Shown: in pieces, positions 18,656-26,718 of the stretch
How the letters are laid out: the number at the start of each line of letters is the position of its first letter
Numbering within the stretch: position 1 is the stretch's first letter
NCBI RefSeq assembly: GCF_900142445.1
Contig: NZ_FRAV01000014.1
Location: forward strand, 50,585-114,584
DNA from: Chryseobacterium polytrichastri
GTDB taxonomy: Bacteria; Bacteroidota; Bacteroidia; Flavobacteriales; Weeksellaceae
Direction of reading: 5' to 3'
Length of the DNA: 64,000 bases
The notes under the pieces: generated by a model
Seen by the model: only the letters and a program-made list of their open reading frames with translations
Told to the model about the DNA's origin: nothing
Database searches by the model: none
Made by a program: the position numbers and the translations under genes

Positions 18656-18929
18656 CACTAACCTATCCTCTATTTTTAACGTTATTTCTGATAACCAAAC
18701 TAAAAAAAACAAATATTTTCTGAATAAATTACCTGTCAAAACAATTCTTATATAAACCTGTTTTAGGAAAATAACTGAAAATATTTCCACCTATTTATTT
18801 TTGAAACCTCGATTATATCGGGGTTTTGTCTTTTAGTGTGTCAATTTGTCATAAAAATATATATGGTATAGATATTGAGAAATAGAGAGTGTAATCAATA
18901 ATTTAAAAATTAGAAAAAATATAAATATT
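18656..18929 (+). other. Intergenic region before dnaK
   Basis: It holds a terminator-like hairpin (18804-18830) and AT-rich sequence before dnaK. No clean TAnnTTTG box, CIRCE element or other heat-shock operator was seen. Confidence 0.4.
18804..18830 (+). terminator. Terminator-like hairpin upstream of dnaK
   Basis: AAACCTCGAT (18804-18813) pairs with ATCGGGGTTT (18817-18826) with one wobble and a three-base loop, followed by T-rich sequence. It probably ends the VgrG-DUF2931 island transcript. Confidence 0.65.
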
Positions 18930-20825
18930 ATGAGTAAAATAATTGGAATTGACTTAGGAACAACCAACTCTTGTGTTGCGGTAATGGAAGGTAAAGATGC
19001 TGTTGTAATCCCTAATGCTGAAGGAAAAAGAACAACCCCATCTATCGTAGCGTTTACAGAAGATGGTGAAAGAAAAGTAGGAGACCCTGCAAAAAGACAG
19101 GCGGTAACGAATCCAAAAAAGACAGTATATTCTATCAAAAGATTTATTGGAACTCATTTTAAAGATGATGCAAGTGAAATTTCAAGAGTACCTTACGATG
19201 TTGTAAAAGGTCCGAATGACACTGTAAAAGTTAAAATTGACGATAGAGAATATACTCCACAAGAAATTTCTGCAATGACGCTTCAGAAAATGAAGAAAAC
19301 TGCTGAAGATTATCTTGGACAAGAAGTAACAAGAGCGGTAATTACTGTTCCGGCTTACTTCAATGATGCACAAAGACAAGCTACTAAAGAAGCAGGAGAA
19401 ATCGCTGGTCTTACAGTAGAAAGAATTATCAACGAGCCTACAGCTGCTGCTTTAGCTTACGGTATGGATAAGGCTCACAAAGATCAGAAGATTGCTGTTT
19501 ATGACCTTGGAGGTGGTACTTTCGACGTTTCTATCCTAGATTTAGGAGACGGAGTTTTCGAAGTATTGTCTACAAATGGTGATACACACTTAGGAGGTGA
19601 TGACTTTGATGATGTAATTATCAACTGGATGGCTGATGAGTTCAAGGCTGAAGAAGGAGTTGAATTAAAATCTGATGCAATTGCATTACAAAGATTGAAA
19701 GAAGCTGCTGAAAAAGCTAAGATTGAATTATCTTCTTCTCCACAAACTGAAATCAACTTACCATATATTACAGCTACAGCTACAGGTCCTAAACACTTAG
19801 TGAAGACTTTAACGAAAGCTAAATTCGAGCAGTTAGCTGCAGATTTAGTAAGAAGATCTATGGAGCCTTGTAAAAAAGCGCTTTCTGATGCAGGACTTTC
19901 TATCTCTGATATTGACGAGGTAATCTTAGTAGGTGGTTCTACAAGAATCCCTATTATCCAAGAGGAAGTTGAAAAATTCTTCGGTAAAAAACCATCTAAA
20001 GGTGTTAATCCTGACGAGGTAGTAGCAATTGGTGCTGCAATCCAAGGAGGAGTTCTTACAGGAGATGTAACAGATGTATTACTTCTTGACGTTACTCCAC
20101 TTTCTTTAGGTATTGAAACAATGGGTTCTGTATTTACTAAATTAATTGAAGCGAATACTACAATCCCAACTAAAAAATCTGAGACATTCTCTACAGCTTC
20201 TGACAACCAGCCGGCTGTAAGCATCAGAGTAGGACAAGGTGAAAGACCAATGTTCAACGATAATAAAGAGATTGGTAGATTTGATCTTACTGACATTCCA
20301 CCAGCACAAAGAGGAGTGCCTCAAATTGAAGTAACTTTCGATATTGATGCAAATGGTATCCTTAGCGTTTCTGCTAAAGATAAAGGAACTGGTAAAGAGC
20401 AGTCTATTAAGATTCAAGCATCTTCAGGTCTTTCTGAAGAAGAGATTGAAAGAATGAAAAAAGAAGCTCAGGAAAACTCTGCATCTGATGCAAAGAGAAA
20501 AGAAGAGGTTGAAATTTTCAACAAAGCTGACGGATTGATCTTCCAAACTGAAAAGCAATTGAAAGAATTCGGAGATAAATTATCAGCTGATAAAAAAGCG
20601 GCAATCGAAACTGCTCATGCAGAATTGAAAACAGCTTTCGAAGCTAAAAATGGAGACGAAGTAAAAGCTAAAACTGAAGTTTTAGATGCAGCTTGGATGG
20701 CAGCTTCAGAAGAAATGTATGCAGCAGGACAACAGGCAGACGGAGCAGGAGCTCAAAACCCTGGAGGTAATGCTAATGCAGGTGCTGAAGATGTACAGGA
20801 TGCAGACTTCGAAGAAGTAAAATAA
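18930..20825 (+). CDS. dnaK: Molecular chaperone DnaK (Hsp70)
   Basis: 631 residues, full length. The N-terminal actin-like ATPase contains [17 protein letters not shown] (phosphate 1), [15 protein letters not shown] (phosphate 2), [13 protein letters not shown] and VGGSTRIP. The substrate-binding domain follows ([13 protein letters not shown] linker region). The helical lid ends in a Gly/Ala/Asn-rich tail and the acidic terminus DADFEEVK. It folds nascent and stress-damaged proteins in the cytoplasm together with DnaJ and GrpE, which are not in this window. It is monocistronic here, flanked by terminators on both sides. Confidence 0.99.
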   Translation: MSKIIGIDLGTTNSCVAVMEGKDAVVIPNAEGKRTTPSIVAFTEDGERKVGDPAKRQAVTNPKKTVYSIKRFIGTHFKDDASEISRVPYDVVKGPNDTVKVKIDDREYTPQEISAMTLQKMKKTAEDYLGQEVTRAVITVPAYFNDAQRQATKEAGEIAGLTVERIINEPTAAALAYGMDKAHKDQKIAVYDLGGGTFDVSILDLGDGVFEVLSTNGDTHLGGDDFDDVIINWMADEFKAEEGVELKSDAIALQRLKEAAEKAKIELSSSPQTEINLPYITATATGPKHLVKTLTKAKFEQLAADLVRRSMEPCKKALSDAGLSISDIDEVILVGGSTRIPIIQEEVEKFFGKKPSKGVNPDEVVAIGAAIQGGVLTGDVTDVLLLDVTPLSLGIETMGSVFTKLIEANTTIPTKKSETFSTASDNQPAVSIRVGQGERPMFNDNKEIGRFDLTDIPPAQRGVPQIEVTFDIDANGILSVSAKDKGTGKEQSIKIQASSGLSEEEIERMKKEAQENSASDAKRKEEVEIFNKADGLIFQTEKQLKEFGDKLSADKKAAIETAHAELKTAFEAKNGDEVKAKTEVLDAAWMAASEEMYAAGQQADGAGAQNPGGNANAGAEDVQDADFEEVK

Positions 20826-20861
20826 ATAAGTTGTAAGTAATACTTACATTAGATATATCAC

Positions 20862-20895
20862 TGCCGTAAATATTGTTTTACGGCAGTTTTATTTT
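20862..20895 (+). terminator. Rho-independent terminator of dnaK
   Basis: CTGCCGTAAA (20862-20871) pairs perfectly with TTTACGGCAG (20878-20887), with a six-base loop, followed by TTTTATTTTA. Confidence 0.9.
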
Positions 20896-20948
20896 ATAGA
20901 TATTCACATATGAAAAGTTAAACATTCTCAGATATATGAATAATATTC

Positions 20949-20956
20949 TAAATTTG
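20949..20956 (+). promoter_or_regulatory. -7 box (TAAATTTG) for the AraC regulator
   Basis: The box matches TAnnTTTG. No good -33 TTG lies 19-21 bases upstream, so the promoter may need an activator. The start codon is 121 bases downstream. Confidence 0.4.
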
Positions 20957-21077
20957 TATTGGTCGATCAGAAATTTTTGAATTACGAAATCTATGAAGAT
21001 GGACTTTCTATTTCTAAAAAAAATTATACAACAGTGATATTTCAATATCCTAATTAAGAAAATTAAAAAGCTTCCTG

Positions 21078-21953
21078 ATGACGCAGAAAATAATTAAGTT
21101 TCCCCTTCAATTGACTGATAGCGAATCTACAAAAAGAAATAGCCTAGTACTTGACGGATATTCAGTAATAGAAAAATGTATCCAAAATACAGAAGAGAAG
21201 GGTATGCTGTATCTGGAGGAGTCAGTATTACTTCTAGTATTGGAAGGAAGTGCATCTCTGACATTTGGGAAGCAGACTTATACCGTTGCTAAAAATCAAC
21301 TAACATTATTGAAGAAAGCAAGAGTATATGAATACGAAAAAAAAGGGAATTCTAATAATAAGAATATTTATCATGAACTACTCATTGTCTTAAAAGATGA
21401 TTTAATAAAATCATTTTTAACTACTACAGAAAAGATAATCCCAAAGGAAACAAATGGAGAAATTGGGAATGGAGTACACTCAATGACTGAATGTCTCATT
21501 ATATTTACAGAATCTATTGACCCTTATTTTAATGATAAACCCGAAATGTATTCGGGACAGCTTCGGTTGAAACTGAAAGAGATGTTATATCATTTGGGCA
21601 TAGGGAATCAAAGTCTGTTCCAGGAGTTGACACAGCTTCGTGAACCTGTAAAGACAGAAATTCAGGATGTGATGGAACAGAATTTCTTCTCACCTATTAC
21701 ACTTACAGATTTTGCTTATATATCAGGGAGAAGTCTGTCTAGCTTTAAAAGGGACTTTCAAAATATTTACAATATGCCTCCGGCTACCTGGATACGAAAG
21801 AAACGTCTGGAAAAAGCCAAAGAAATACTGGAAACAACTCAATTACCAATATCTGAAATATGTTTCTCGCTAGGTTTTGAAAATGTTTCGCATTTTTCAA
21901 GAATATTCAAAGAATATCATGGTAACACACCTAATTTTTATCGAGCCAAATAA
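21078..21953 (+). CDS. AraC-family transcriptional regulator
   Basis: 291 residues. A cupin-like N-terminal sensor domain (LLLVLEGSASLTFGKQTYTVAKNQ) is followed by a C-terminal double helix-turn-helix of about 100 residues. The first helix region reads ITLTDFAYISGRSLSSFKRDF. The second carries the family signature ISEICFSLGFENVSHFSRIFKEYHG, then TPNFYR. It is cytoplasmic, and its effector and targets are unknown. It precedes an NTF2-like gene on the same strand by 184 bases. In related bacteria AraC regulators often lie beside small NTF2 or oxidoreductase genes they control, so that gene is a candidate target. Confidence 0.9.
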   Translation: MTQKIIKFPLQLTDSESTKRNSLVLDGYSVIEKCIQNTEEKGMLYLEESVLLLVLEGSASLTFGKQTYTVAKNQLTLLKKARVYEYEKKGNSNNKNIYHELLIVLKDDLIKSFLTTTEKIIPKETNGEIGNGVHSMTECLIIFTESIDPYFNDKPEMYSGQLRLKLKEMLYHLGIGNQSLFQELTQLREPVKTEIQDVMEQNFFSPITLTDFAYISGRSLSSFKRDFQNIYNMPPATWIRKKRLEKAKEILETTQLPISEICFSLGFENVSHFSRIFKEYHGNTPNFYRAK

Positions 21954-22097
21954 GGCTTACAAGTTTTTATAATACCTAATAAATAAGCCAATTACTGTTT
22001 ATCAAAAATACCAACCAAATAGTGTAGCTATTATAAAAAGGACTAAATAGAAAAATTAACTGAACGCTATAGAAAACTGGAAGATATTCATTCCCTG

Positions 22098-22105
22098 TAT
22101 TTTTG
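22098..22105 (+). promoter_or_regulatory. -7 box (TATTTTTG) for the NTF2-like gene
   Basis: TATTTTTG lies 33 bases before the start codon at 22138 and fits TAnnTTTG. The -33 element is weak (CTG at 22077-22079, 18-base spacing), consistent with control by the upstream AraC protein. Confidence 0.5.
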
Positions 22106-22137
22106 TATTTAATTACTAATCTAAAAAAAATAGAAAT

Positions 22138-22527
22138 ATGGCATTATCAGAAAAAAATAGTAATGGTGTTCAGAGTTACACAGATATACTATCAGTGCTT
22201 GAAAATTATGTAAAAAGTTTAAAAGAAGGAAATGTAGAACAATTACAAAAAACCTTTCATGGAGAGGCAGTAATGTATGGATATTGGGAAGAGCATCTCA
22301 TTGAAGGTAGTATTATCAATCTATATAATTCTGTGACAAAGTACGGAGCAGCACCTCATATTACAGCACATATTGACATATTGCATAAAACTGAGGACAT
22401 CGCTTTGGCCAGGATAGAATATGAAAGAAATGCAGCGGATAAAAATGGTGTTGATTATCATTCATTGATTAAAGTGAACGGAGAATGGAAAGTTATTTCT
22501 AAACTATTTCAGATACCCGTAAAATGA
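22138..22527 (+). CDS. NTF2-like (putative lumazine-binding) protein
   Basis: 129 residues, a single NTF2-fold domain of the putative lumazine-binding/DUF4440-like type. Visible family features are the N-terminal helix (ILSVLENYVKSLKEGNVEQLQKTFH), a central alpha-beta region with YGYWEEHLIEG, and the final strand pair NGVDYHSLIKVNGEWKVISKLF. It has no signal peptide. It has its own -7 box and a strong terminator, so it is expressed separately from the AraC gene, though possibly under that regulator. Function is unknown; homologues are often listed as stress or quinone-related accessory proteins. Confidence 0.8.
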   Translation: MALSEKNSNGVQSYTDILSVLENYVKSLKEGNVEQLQKTFHGEAVMYGYWEEHLIEGSIINLYNSVTKYGAAPHITAHIDILHKTEDIALARIEYERNAADKNGVDYHSLIKVNGEWKVISKLFQIPVK

Positions 22528-22629
22528 AGCTTTTAGCTATTGACAAAAGTATTTCTTTACAAGAGCAGATTACTATTTAGACTAATTGAATAAATGATTA
22601 ATAAAATTTTATTTGTATCTAATAATAAA

Positions 22630-22664
22630 AATTGCAGCGAAATATCATTTCGCTGCAATTTTTT
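22630..22664 (+). terminator. Strong rho-independent terminator of the NTF2-like gene
   Basis: Perfect 14-base stem: AATTGCAGCGAAAT (22630-22643) and ATTTCGCTGCAATT (22647-22660), loop ATC, then a T-run. Confidence 0.92.
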
Positions 22665-22721
22665 CTTGAAAATATAGGTAAAAGTGGTAAAATTATTTCT
22701 ATTAAAAATATAAAAGGGGAT

Positions 22722-22919
22722 ATGATGTGGAAAGATAATTTTCCAGTAGCTTTTAGTTATAAAAAAGGCTATATGCCAGAAAAAATTACTTTACAGACCA
22801 ATTACAAAACCGGAACTAAAAATATTTCGGAATTGATAATAGCCGATTCTTTGAATCATCAGCAGAAATATATTCTAGAAATTGAAGAGAATAATTACAA
22901 TATTTATAGGATAAAATAA
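22722..22919 (+). CDS. Small hypothetical protein or C-terminal gene remnant
   Basis: About 65 residues from the ATG at 22722, which has an AGGGG stretch seven bases upstream. The open frame continues upstream (GKIISIKNIKGD) back into the terminator of the previous gene, where no real start exists. The text reads like the end of a larger protein (WKDNFPVAFSYKKGYMPEKI, ISELIIADSLNHQQKYILEI). It may therefore be a C-terminal fragment whose front half is lost. No family was recognised and no signal peptide is present. Confidence 0.35.
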   Translation: MMWKDNFPVAFSYKKGYMPEKITLQTNYKTGTKNISELIIADSLNHQQKYILEIEENNYNIYRIK

Positions 22920-23092
22920 CGCTGAAAAATTAAATGAAAGATATATTTTCAAAAATTGATTATAGTAAAATGGAGATTATTTTTTGCTTAAGAGGAGAGC
23001 TGGAATTAAATGTATTTTAGGAATTTTTGTATTCAGAATTAAAGGAAAAATAGCTACATTCGTATAGTTTTAATCAAAAAAATAAAGTTCAC

Positions 23093-23611
23093 ATGAAGGG
23101 TAATAAAATAATTTTAATTGTTGGGTTATTGTTATTTCAATTAAGTTTTGCACAGGAAAAAGCAGATGTTGTACTCAACAAAGCATTGAAAGAGGCTAAG
23201 GCTAAAGACAAAAATGTTCTTTTAATTTTTCATGCCTCGTGGTGTAAATGGTGCAAGATGATGGAGAAAAATATGAACCTTCCTGAAACAAAACCTTTAT
23301 TTGAGAAAAATTTTGTAACCGCTTATCTTGATGTGCAGGAAAGAGGCGAAAAGAAAAGTCTTGAAAATCCTGGCGGACAGGAAATAATGAATAAATATAA
23401 AGGGCAAAATGCAGGACTTCCTTTTTGGCTGGTATTAGATAAGAAAGGGCAGATATTGGCAGATTCTTTTGATGAAAAAGGAGATAATTTAGGTTCACCG
23501 GCAACACCTGAAGAAGTTAATACTTTTTTAGCTAAGCTTGAAAAATCTTCCAAATTAAATAAAGAAGAGCTTAAAACTATAGAAAGTGTTTTTGTGAAAA
23601 AAGCGCAATAA
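23093..23611 (+). CDS. Exported thioredoxin-family protein
   Basis: 172 residues. A signal peptide (about 1-20, LLLFQLSFAQ) is followed by a thioredoxin fold with the redox centre WCKWC (CxxC) after LLIFHASW, and the cis-proline region GLPFWLVLDKKG. It resembles DUF255/thioredoxin_7 proteins that act in the periplasm as disulfide reductases or isomerases. The segment between the CxxC and the cis-proline is rich in Lys, Glu and Gly. It is a single gene with a downstream hairpin; its protein partner cannot be told from context. Confidence 0.88.
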   Translation: MKGNKIILIVGLLLFQLSFAQEKADVVLNKALKEAKAKDKNVLLIFHASWCKWCKMMEKNMNLPETKPLFEKNFVTAYLDVQERGEKKSLENPGGQEIMNKYKGQNAGLPFWLVLDKKGQILADSFDEKGDNLGSPATPEEVNTFLAKLEKSSKLNKEELKTIESVFVKKAQ

Positions 23612-23633
23612 TAAAAAAAGCTCCACATAAATT

Positions 23634-23676
23634 AAAATGCCTCAAAGAAGTTAGATCCTTTTTAGAGGCATTTTTT
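23634..23676 (+). terminator. Terminator-like hairpin after the thioredoxin gene
   Basis: AAAATGCCTC (23634-23643) pairs with GAGGCATTTT (23665-23674) across a 21-base loop, followed by more Ts. It also overlaps the 3' end of the convergent dead toxin gene. Confidence 0.65.
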
Positions 23677-23958
23677 ATAAAAACTGAATGATTTCAGAAT
23701 AATTATTGGTGATAAAAGTTATAAGATAGCGGTTTTGAGACCTTTCAAAAAATATATACCAAGTTGTATTTTGGTTAGCTTTATAGAAAATATACTTTGA
23801 CCCTAGCTCTATGAGATTTGAAGGTATATTTTTGGCAGGAAAACTATCAATGCTCTTTCAATAAAATCTGTGATATTGTCGATATATTTAAAAGCACTTT
23901 CTATATATCCGAAATATTCTTCTACCTCGGGTAAATATTGTATTTCTATTTCTTCCAA
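23675..23958 (-). pseudogene. Frameshifted RelE/ParE-like toxin
   Basis: A minus-strand frame starting with TTG (23958) reads EEIEIQYLPEVEEYFGYIES and on to ITDFIER. A second frame then reads SFPAKNIPSNLIELGSKYIF, YKANQNTTWYIFFE and SQNRYLITFITNN to a stop at 23675. Joined by a single shift, the two give about 95 residues in the typical ParE/RelE order, including the basic C-terminal strands. As it stands the gene is broken. Its start overlaps the end of the antitoxin remnant by 13 bases, the usual antitoxin-toxin arrangement. Confidence 0.7.
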
Positions 23959-24143
23959 GGCAGAGATTTAATATATTCTTTGGTTCTTTTTTTTAATTCA
24001 TCACCTGAAATTCGTCTTTGCCATTCTTTTTAAAAATCAAAAGATTTTCTAAGGCGAATAGTATTAATTTCGGCAATAATATCAGGGTTTTCCAAAGAAT
24101 TAATCCACTTGATAATCTCATTTTTTTCAGCAGATATATTCAT
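23946..24143 (-). pseudogene. Interrupted antitoxin of a toxin-antitoxin pair
   Basis: The frame from ATG (24143) reads MNISAEKNEIIKWINSLENP and IIAEINTIRLRKSFDF. An in-frame TAA follows (codon 38, at 24030-24032), then KEWQRRISGDELKKRTKEYI to a stop at 23946. The 66-codon length and position upstream of a ParE-like toxin fit a small helical antitoxin. A single base change would restore the frame. Family naming is from context. Confidence 0.65.
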
Positions 24144-24205
24144 TATTCAATAATATTTATAAACAAATATAAGAATTTCCTGTTCAATTTTTTTGTTTTT
24201 TACAG

Positions 24206-24241
24206 CAAAAAAAAACTCCCCAAACAAAACGTTCAGGGAGC
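24206..24241 (-). terminator. Rho-independent terminator of the two-pair operon
   Basis: On the minus strand CTCCCTGAAC pairs with GTTTGGGGAG (two wobbles), followed by nine Ts. It lies 13 bases past the stop at 24254. Confidence 0.85.
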
Positions 24242-24253
24242 TTAATCTAATTT

Positions 24254-24649
24254 TTATTTACCAAAGAATATTTCGTCTTTCCTTTGTTGTTCTACATATA
24301 TTTCCTGAAATTTTACAGGCATATAATTGTAAAGATCATTCCAATATTGGATTTTGGTGTGCTTTTTAAAGCTTTCAAAAGATCTTATAAAAAGATTTTC
24401 AATCATGTCTTTTACATAAGAATTCCCTTTCTTGTAAATGAATTCCATCAATTTAATGTGGTGTCCAATGATGTTAATCTTAGAATCTAATAAAAGGTCT
24501 TTAAGGTAGTTGATAGTCGCCTGCATAACGCCTGCGAAATTATTTTGTTTTGATAATTGAGTAATCTCGTTTCTGATTGTTGGATAGAAAAATTTTAAAT
24601 ACTCTACAGCCATTTTTTGATTAATAGTTTGCATTTGCGCATTCATCAT
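24254..24649 (-). CDS. Helical cytoplasmic protein of the two-pair operon, member B2
   Basis: 131 residues, all-alpha by appearance, no signal peptide. It shares a plan with the 118-residue protein upstream: a central IGHHIKLMEFIYKKGNSYVK..IENLFIRSFESF block corresponds to MDEIYKNGDTKLRN..ESTFIYSLDNF there, so the two are distant paralogues. The family resembles small DUF7674-like proteins, but I hold that name loosely. It is the last gene of an operon in which each such protein is preceded by a tiny membrane protein. A role in immunity or membrane signalling is possible but cannot be shown. Confidence 0.75.
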   Translation of the reverse strand: MMNAQMQTINQKMAVEYLKFFYPTIRNEITQLSKQNNFAGVMQATINYLKDLLLDSKINIIGHHIKLMEFIYKKGNSYVKDMIENLFIRSFESFKKHTKIQYWNDLYNYMPVKFQEIYVEQQRKDEIFFGK

Positions 24650-24697
24650 AATTAATATTTTTCGAATACTTCTATTGCCGCGAAAACCGTACCAAAC

Positions 24698-24829
24698 TTA
24701 TAAGAAGGCAGCAAAAACAAATACACCTATTATGATAGCAATATGAGTTGCCAATATTTCCATATTGTGCCTAGAATTGGACTTTTCCCATTGTTTCCAG
24801 TCGGATTCTTTTCTGATTTTTGTCTTCAT
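24698..24829 (-). CDS. Tiny single-pass membrane protein, member A2
   Basis: 43 residues: a charged N-terminal part (MKTKIRKESDWKQWEKSN) and a C-terminal transmembrane helix (EILATHIAIIIGVFVFAAFL). It lies 48 bases before the 131-residue protein and 48 bases after the 118-residue protein on the minus strand, in the same operon. The layout repeats the membrane-protein-plus-helical-protein pair just upstream. Membrane topology would put the N-terminus in the cytoplasm by the positive-inside rule. Confidence 0.65.
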   Translation of the reverse strand: MKTKIRKESDWKQWEKSNSRHNMEILATHIAIIIGVFVFAAFL

Positions 24830-24877
24830 AACTTTAACTTTTTTGTAATAAAATGGGTAAAATATGTAATGAAAATT

Positions 24878-25234
24878 TTACATTCCATGTTTATAAATTT
24901 GTTTTGAATAAATTTTCTGCAAGTCCAGAGAAATATGGGTAAATATGGCCTTTCTGTATTCTTCATTGCAAAATGTGGTAAAATTGTCCAGAGAATAAAT
25001 AAAAGTACTTTCTACAGCATTTCTTAGCTTTGTATCACCGTTTTTATAGATCTCATCCATCTTTTGTAAGCTCTTAAATAAAAGGTTCCTGTCGTTTTGG
25101 CGGATCATGTTTTTAATACGATCTGTGAAAGTCTGAATAACACTGTAAGAATTTTGCGTTGTATTCTTTTGCAATTCATTTTGGATATCGGGAACTACAT
25201 CTGTAATTTCCTGAGCAGCTTGTAAATAATTCAT
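24878..25234 (-). CDS. Helical cytoplasmic protein of the two-pair operon, member B1
   Basis: 118 residues, predicted all-helical, no signal peptide. Distant paralogue of the 131-residue protein downstream (shared MDEIYKNGDTKLRNAVEST-type block and similar length). Its ATG is one base after the stop of the 54-residue membrane protein, a strong sign of translational coupling. Function unknown. The pairing with a membrane peptide suggests it may be recruited to the inner membrane. Confidence 0.75.
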   Translation of the reverse strand: MNYLQAAQEITDVVPDIQNELQKNTTQNSYSVIQTFTDRIKNMIRQNDRNLLFKSLQKMDEIYKNGDTKLRNAVESTFIYSLDNFTTFCNEEYRKAIFTHISLDLQKIYSKQIYKHGM

Positions 25235-25235
25235 T

Positions 25236-25400
25236 TTAATAATGATTTTGTTCTAAAAGTTTAATGAAAGCACCGGAAATAAAGACGACCAAAAAAGCGA
25301 TTAATATAAGATGATATGGCTTTAACCATTTTGGAGTTTTTGGCCCTTTGCTTTTTAATCTTCTTAGTGTATCTAACCTGTTTAATGTCTTTAAGTCCAT
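25236..25400 (-). CDS. Tiny single-pass membrane protein, member A1
   Basis: 54 residues: a basic N-terminal half (MDLKTLNRLDTLRRLKSKGP) and a transmembrane helix (YHLILIAFLVVFISGAFI) followed by a short tail. It is the first gene of the four-gene minus-strand operon and is coupled to the 118-residue protein by a one-base gap. Its plan (basic cytosolic part, one helix) matches the 43-residue protein downstream, though sequence identity is low. Confidence 0.65.
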   Translation of the reverse strand: MDLKTLNRLDTLRRLKSKGPKTPKWLKPYHLILIAFLVVFISGAFIKLLEQNHY

Positions 25401-25576
25401 TTTATATGTTTTGAAAAGATAGATACCAATTGTATTCCTTTGATTGTTGTATTTATTTAATTAATTGGGAATCAATATTTTGATTTATTTTAGTGAAATT
25501 TCAAGCAATAAAAAGCCTCCCAAAACGATAAGGTTTTTATCAGAATGAAATGCTGGGCATTGTTTGATTTTATTAA

Positions 25577-25584
25577 TATCTTTG
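25577..25584 (+). promoter_or_regulatory. -7 box (TATCTTTG) for the nucleoid-associated protein gene
   Basis: Exact TAnnTTTG match 21 bases before the ATG at 25605, which implies a very short leader. This also argues against the upstream in-frame ATG at 25545. Confidence 0.6.
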
Positions 25585-25604
25585 CAATCCATAAAAATCA
25601 AAAG

Positions 25605-26618
25605 ATGTTTTCAAAAATCGTAGTACACAGAGTAGGAAATAAAATCAATGGAGAGTCTTTAACACTGTCTCAGGAAGAATTGCAGTTAGAAGAAGGAATG
25701 GCAGAATCGCTTGAAGATTATTTTTTAGGTTCTTTCAAGTCTGAGGAAACGTTCAATTTTTACAGTGATACCTATTTGGTAAATAATCCTGTGTTCAGTT
25801 CTGTATCTGAAATTTTTGATGATAAAGCGAAGTTTCTTTGGGAAGCTGAAAATATTGCGAAACACCTTTTTGAAGCTGCCGAAAACCCAAGAGTTATGGG
25901 TGGTGAACTATTTATCGTCTATTTTGAAGATGATAGAGAAGGTGATGAAAAAGTAGATAAGATCGGGATCTTTAAAACAGAAAAAAGAGAACCATTCTTA
26001 AAAATAGCTCCTCAAGGCGATAGTTTTGAAATTGAAAAAGACTTAGGAATTGGTTTGTCAAAAATTGATAAAGCGGCGTTGATTTACAATAATCATAAAG
26101 AAACCGGATATGTACTTTCTGTAGTTGATAACAACAAGAATGGTGACATGTATTACTGGTTCGAGGATTTCTTGAAAGTGAAACAACGTGATGATGAATA
26201 TTTCCACACGCAGGAAGCGCTGATGGTATATAAAGATTTTATCGTGAAACAATTACCTCAAGAGTTTGAGGTTTCTAAAGCAGATCAGGCAGATTTCTTA
26301 AATAAATCAATTAATTTTTTCAAAGAAAAAGAAGAATTTAAATTAGACGAATTTGCAGCTGAAGTTTTAGGTGATGAGCATGTAATTGAAAGTTTTAATA
26401 ATTTTAAAACAGATTACGAACAGGATATGCAAATCAATATTGCGGAAGAATTCCCAATCAGTGAAGCGGCTGTTAAGAAGACACAAAGACATTTCAAGAG
26501 CATTATTAAATTAGATAAAAACTTCCACATCTACATTCATGGTGACCGTCAAAAATTGGCAACAGGAGAAGATGAAAAAGGGAAGTATTATATGCTGTAT
26601 TTCGATAAAGAAGTTTAA
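25605..26618 (+). CDS. Nucleoid-associated protein (NdpA/YejK, NA37 family)
   Basis: 337 residues from the ATG at 25605. The 20 residues encoded further upstream overlap the promoter and do not fit the family. It begins MFSKIVVHRVGNKINGE, matching the usual NA37 start. It continues with KFLWEAENIAKHLFEA, GGELFIVYFED, KIGIFKTE, and a C-terminal FHIYIHGDRQ followed by GKYYMLYFDKEV. The family associates with the nucleoid; its exact role outside gamma-proteobacteria is unclear. It is a single gene, convergent with the sdh operon. Confidence 0.88.
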   Translation: MFSKIVVHRVGNKINGESLTLSQEELQLEEGMAESLEDYFLGSFKSEETFNFYSDTYLVNNPVFSSVSEIFDDKAKFLWEAENIAKHLFEAAENPRVMGGELFIVYFEDDREGDEKVDKIGIFKTEKREPFLKIAPQGDSFEIEKDLGIGLSKIDKAALIYNNHKETGYVLSVVDNNKNGDMYYWFEDFLKVKQRDDEYFHTQEALMVYKDFIVKQLPQEFEVSKADQADFLNKSINFFKEKEEFKLDEFAAEVLGDEHVIESFNNFKTDYEQDMQINIAEEFPISEAAVKKTQRHFKSIIKLDKNFHIYIHGDRQKLATGEDEKGKYYMLYFDKEV

Positions 26619-26651
26619 AAAAACGATATAGAATTAAAATGAACTGCCACT

Positions 26652-26684
26652 AAACCTTATAGGTTTCTAAAACCTATAAGGTTT
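26652..26684. terminator. Bidirectional hairpin between convergent genes
   Basis: AAACCTTATAGGTTT (26652-26666) and AAACCTATAAGGTTT (26670-26684) form a perfect 15-base stem with loop CTA. Palindromes of this sequence are common between genes in flavobacteria, so this is probably both a terminator and a dispersed repeat. Confidence 0.75.
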
Positions 26685-26718
26685 GATAAAATGATGTTTG
26701 AAAATCAAATTATCCCAA

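Noticed and set aside
18416..18790. Minus-strand 124-codon frame
   Set aside because: Overlaps the end of the 334-residue gene and the DUF2931 fragment; hydrophobic run is a shadow of A/T-rich sequence.
19499..20296. 265-codon minus-strand frame inside dnaK
   Set aside because: Antisense shadow of a highly expressed, conserved gene; no family features.
22632..22721. TTG start giving a 95-residue protein
   Set aside because: The start codon lies inside the stem of a strong terminator for the previous gene.
22934..23020. 28-codon frame starting MKDIFSKIDYSK
   Set aside because: Too short, no context, and could be a further piece of the decayed gene before it; not enough to call.
25505..25544. 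Hairpin-like AAAAAGCC/GGTTTTTAT as a terminator
   Set aside because: It lies in a divergent promoter region where no transcript ends, and the stem is imperfect.
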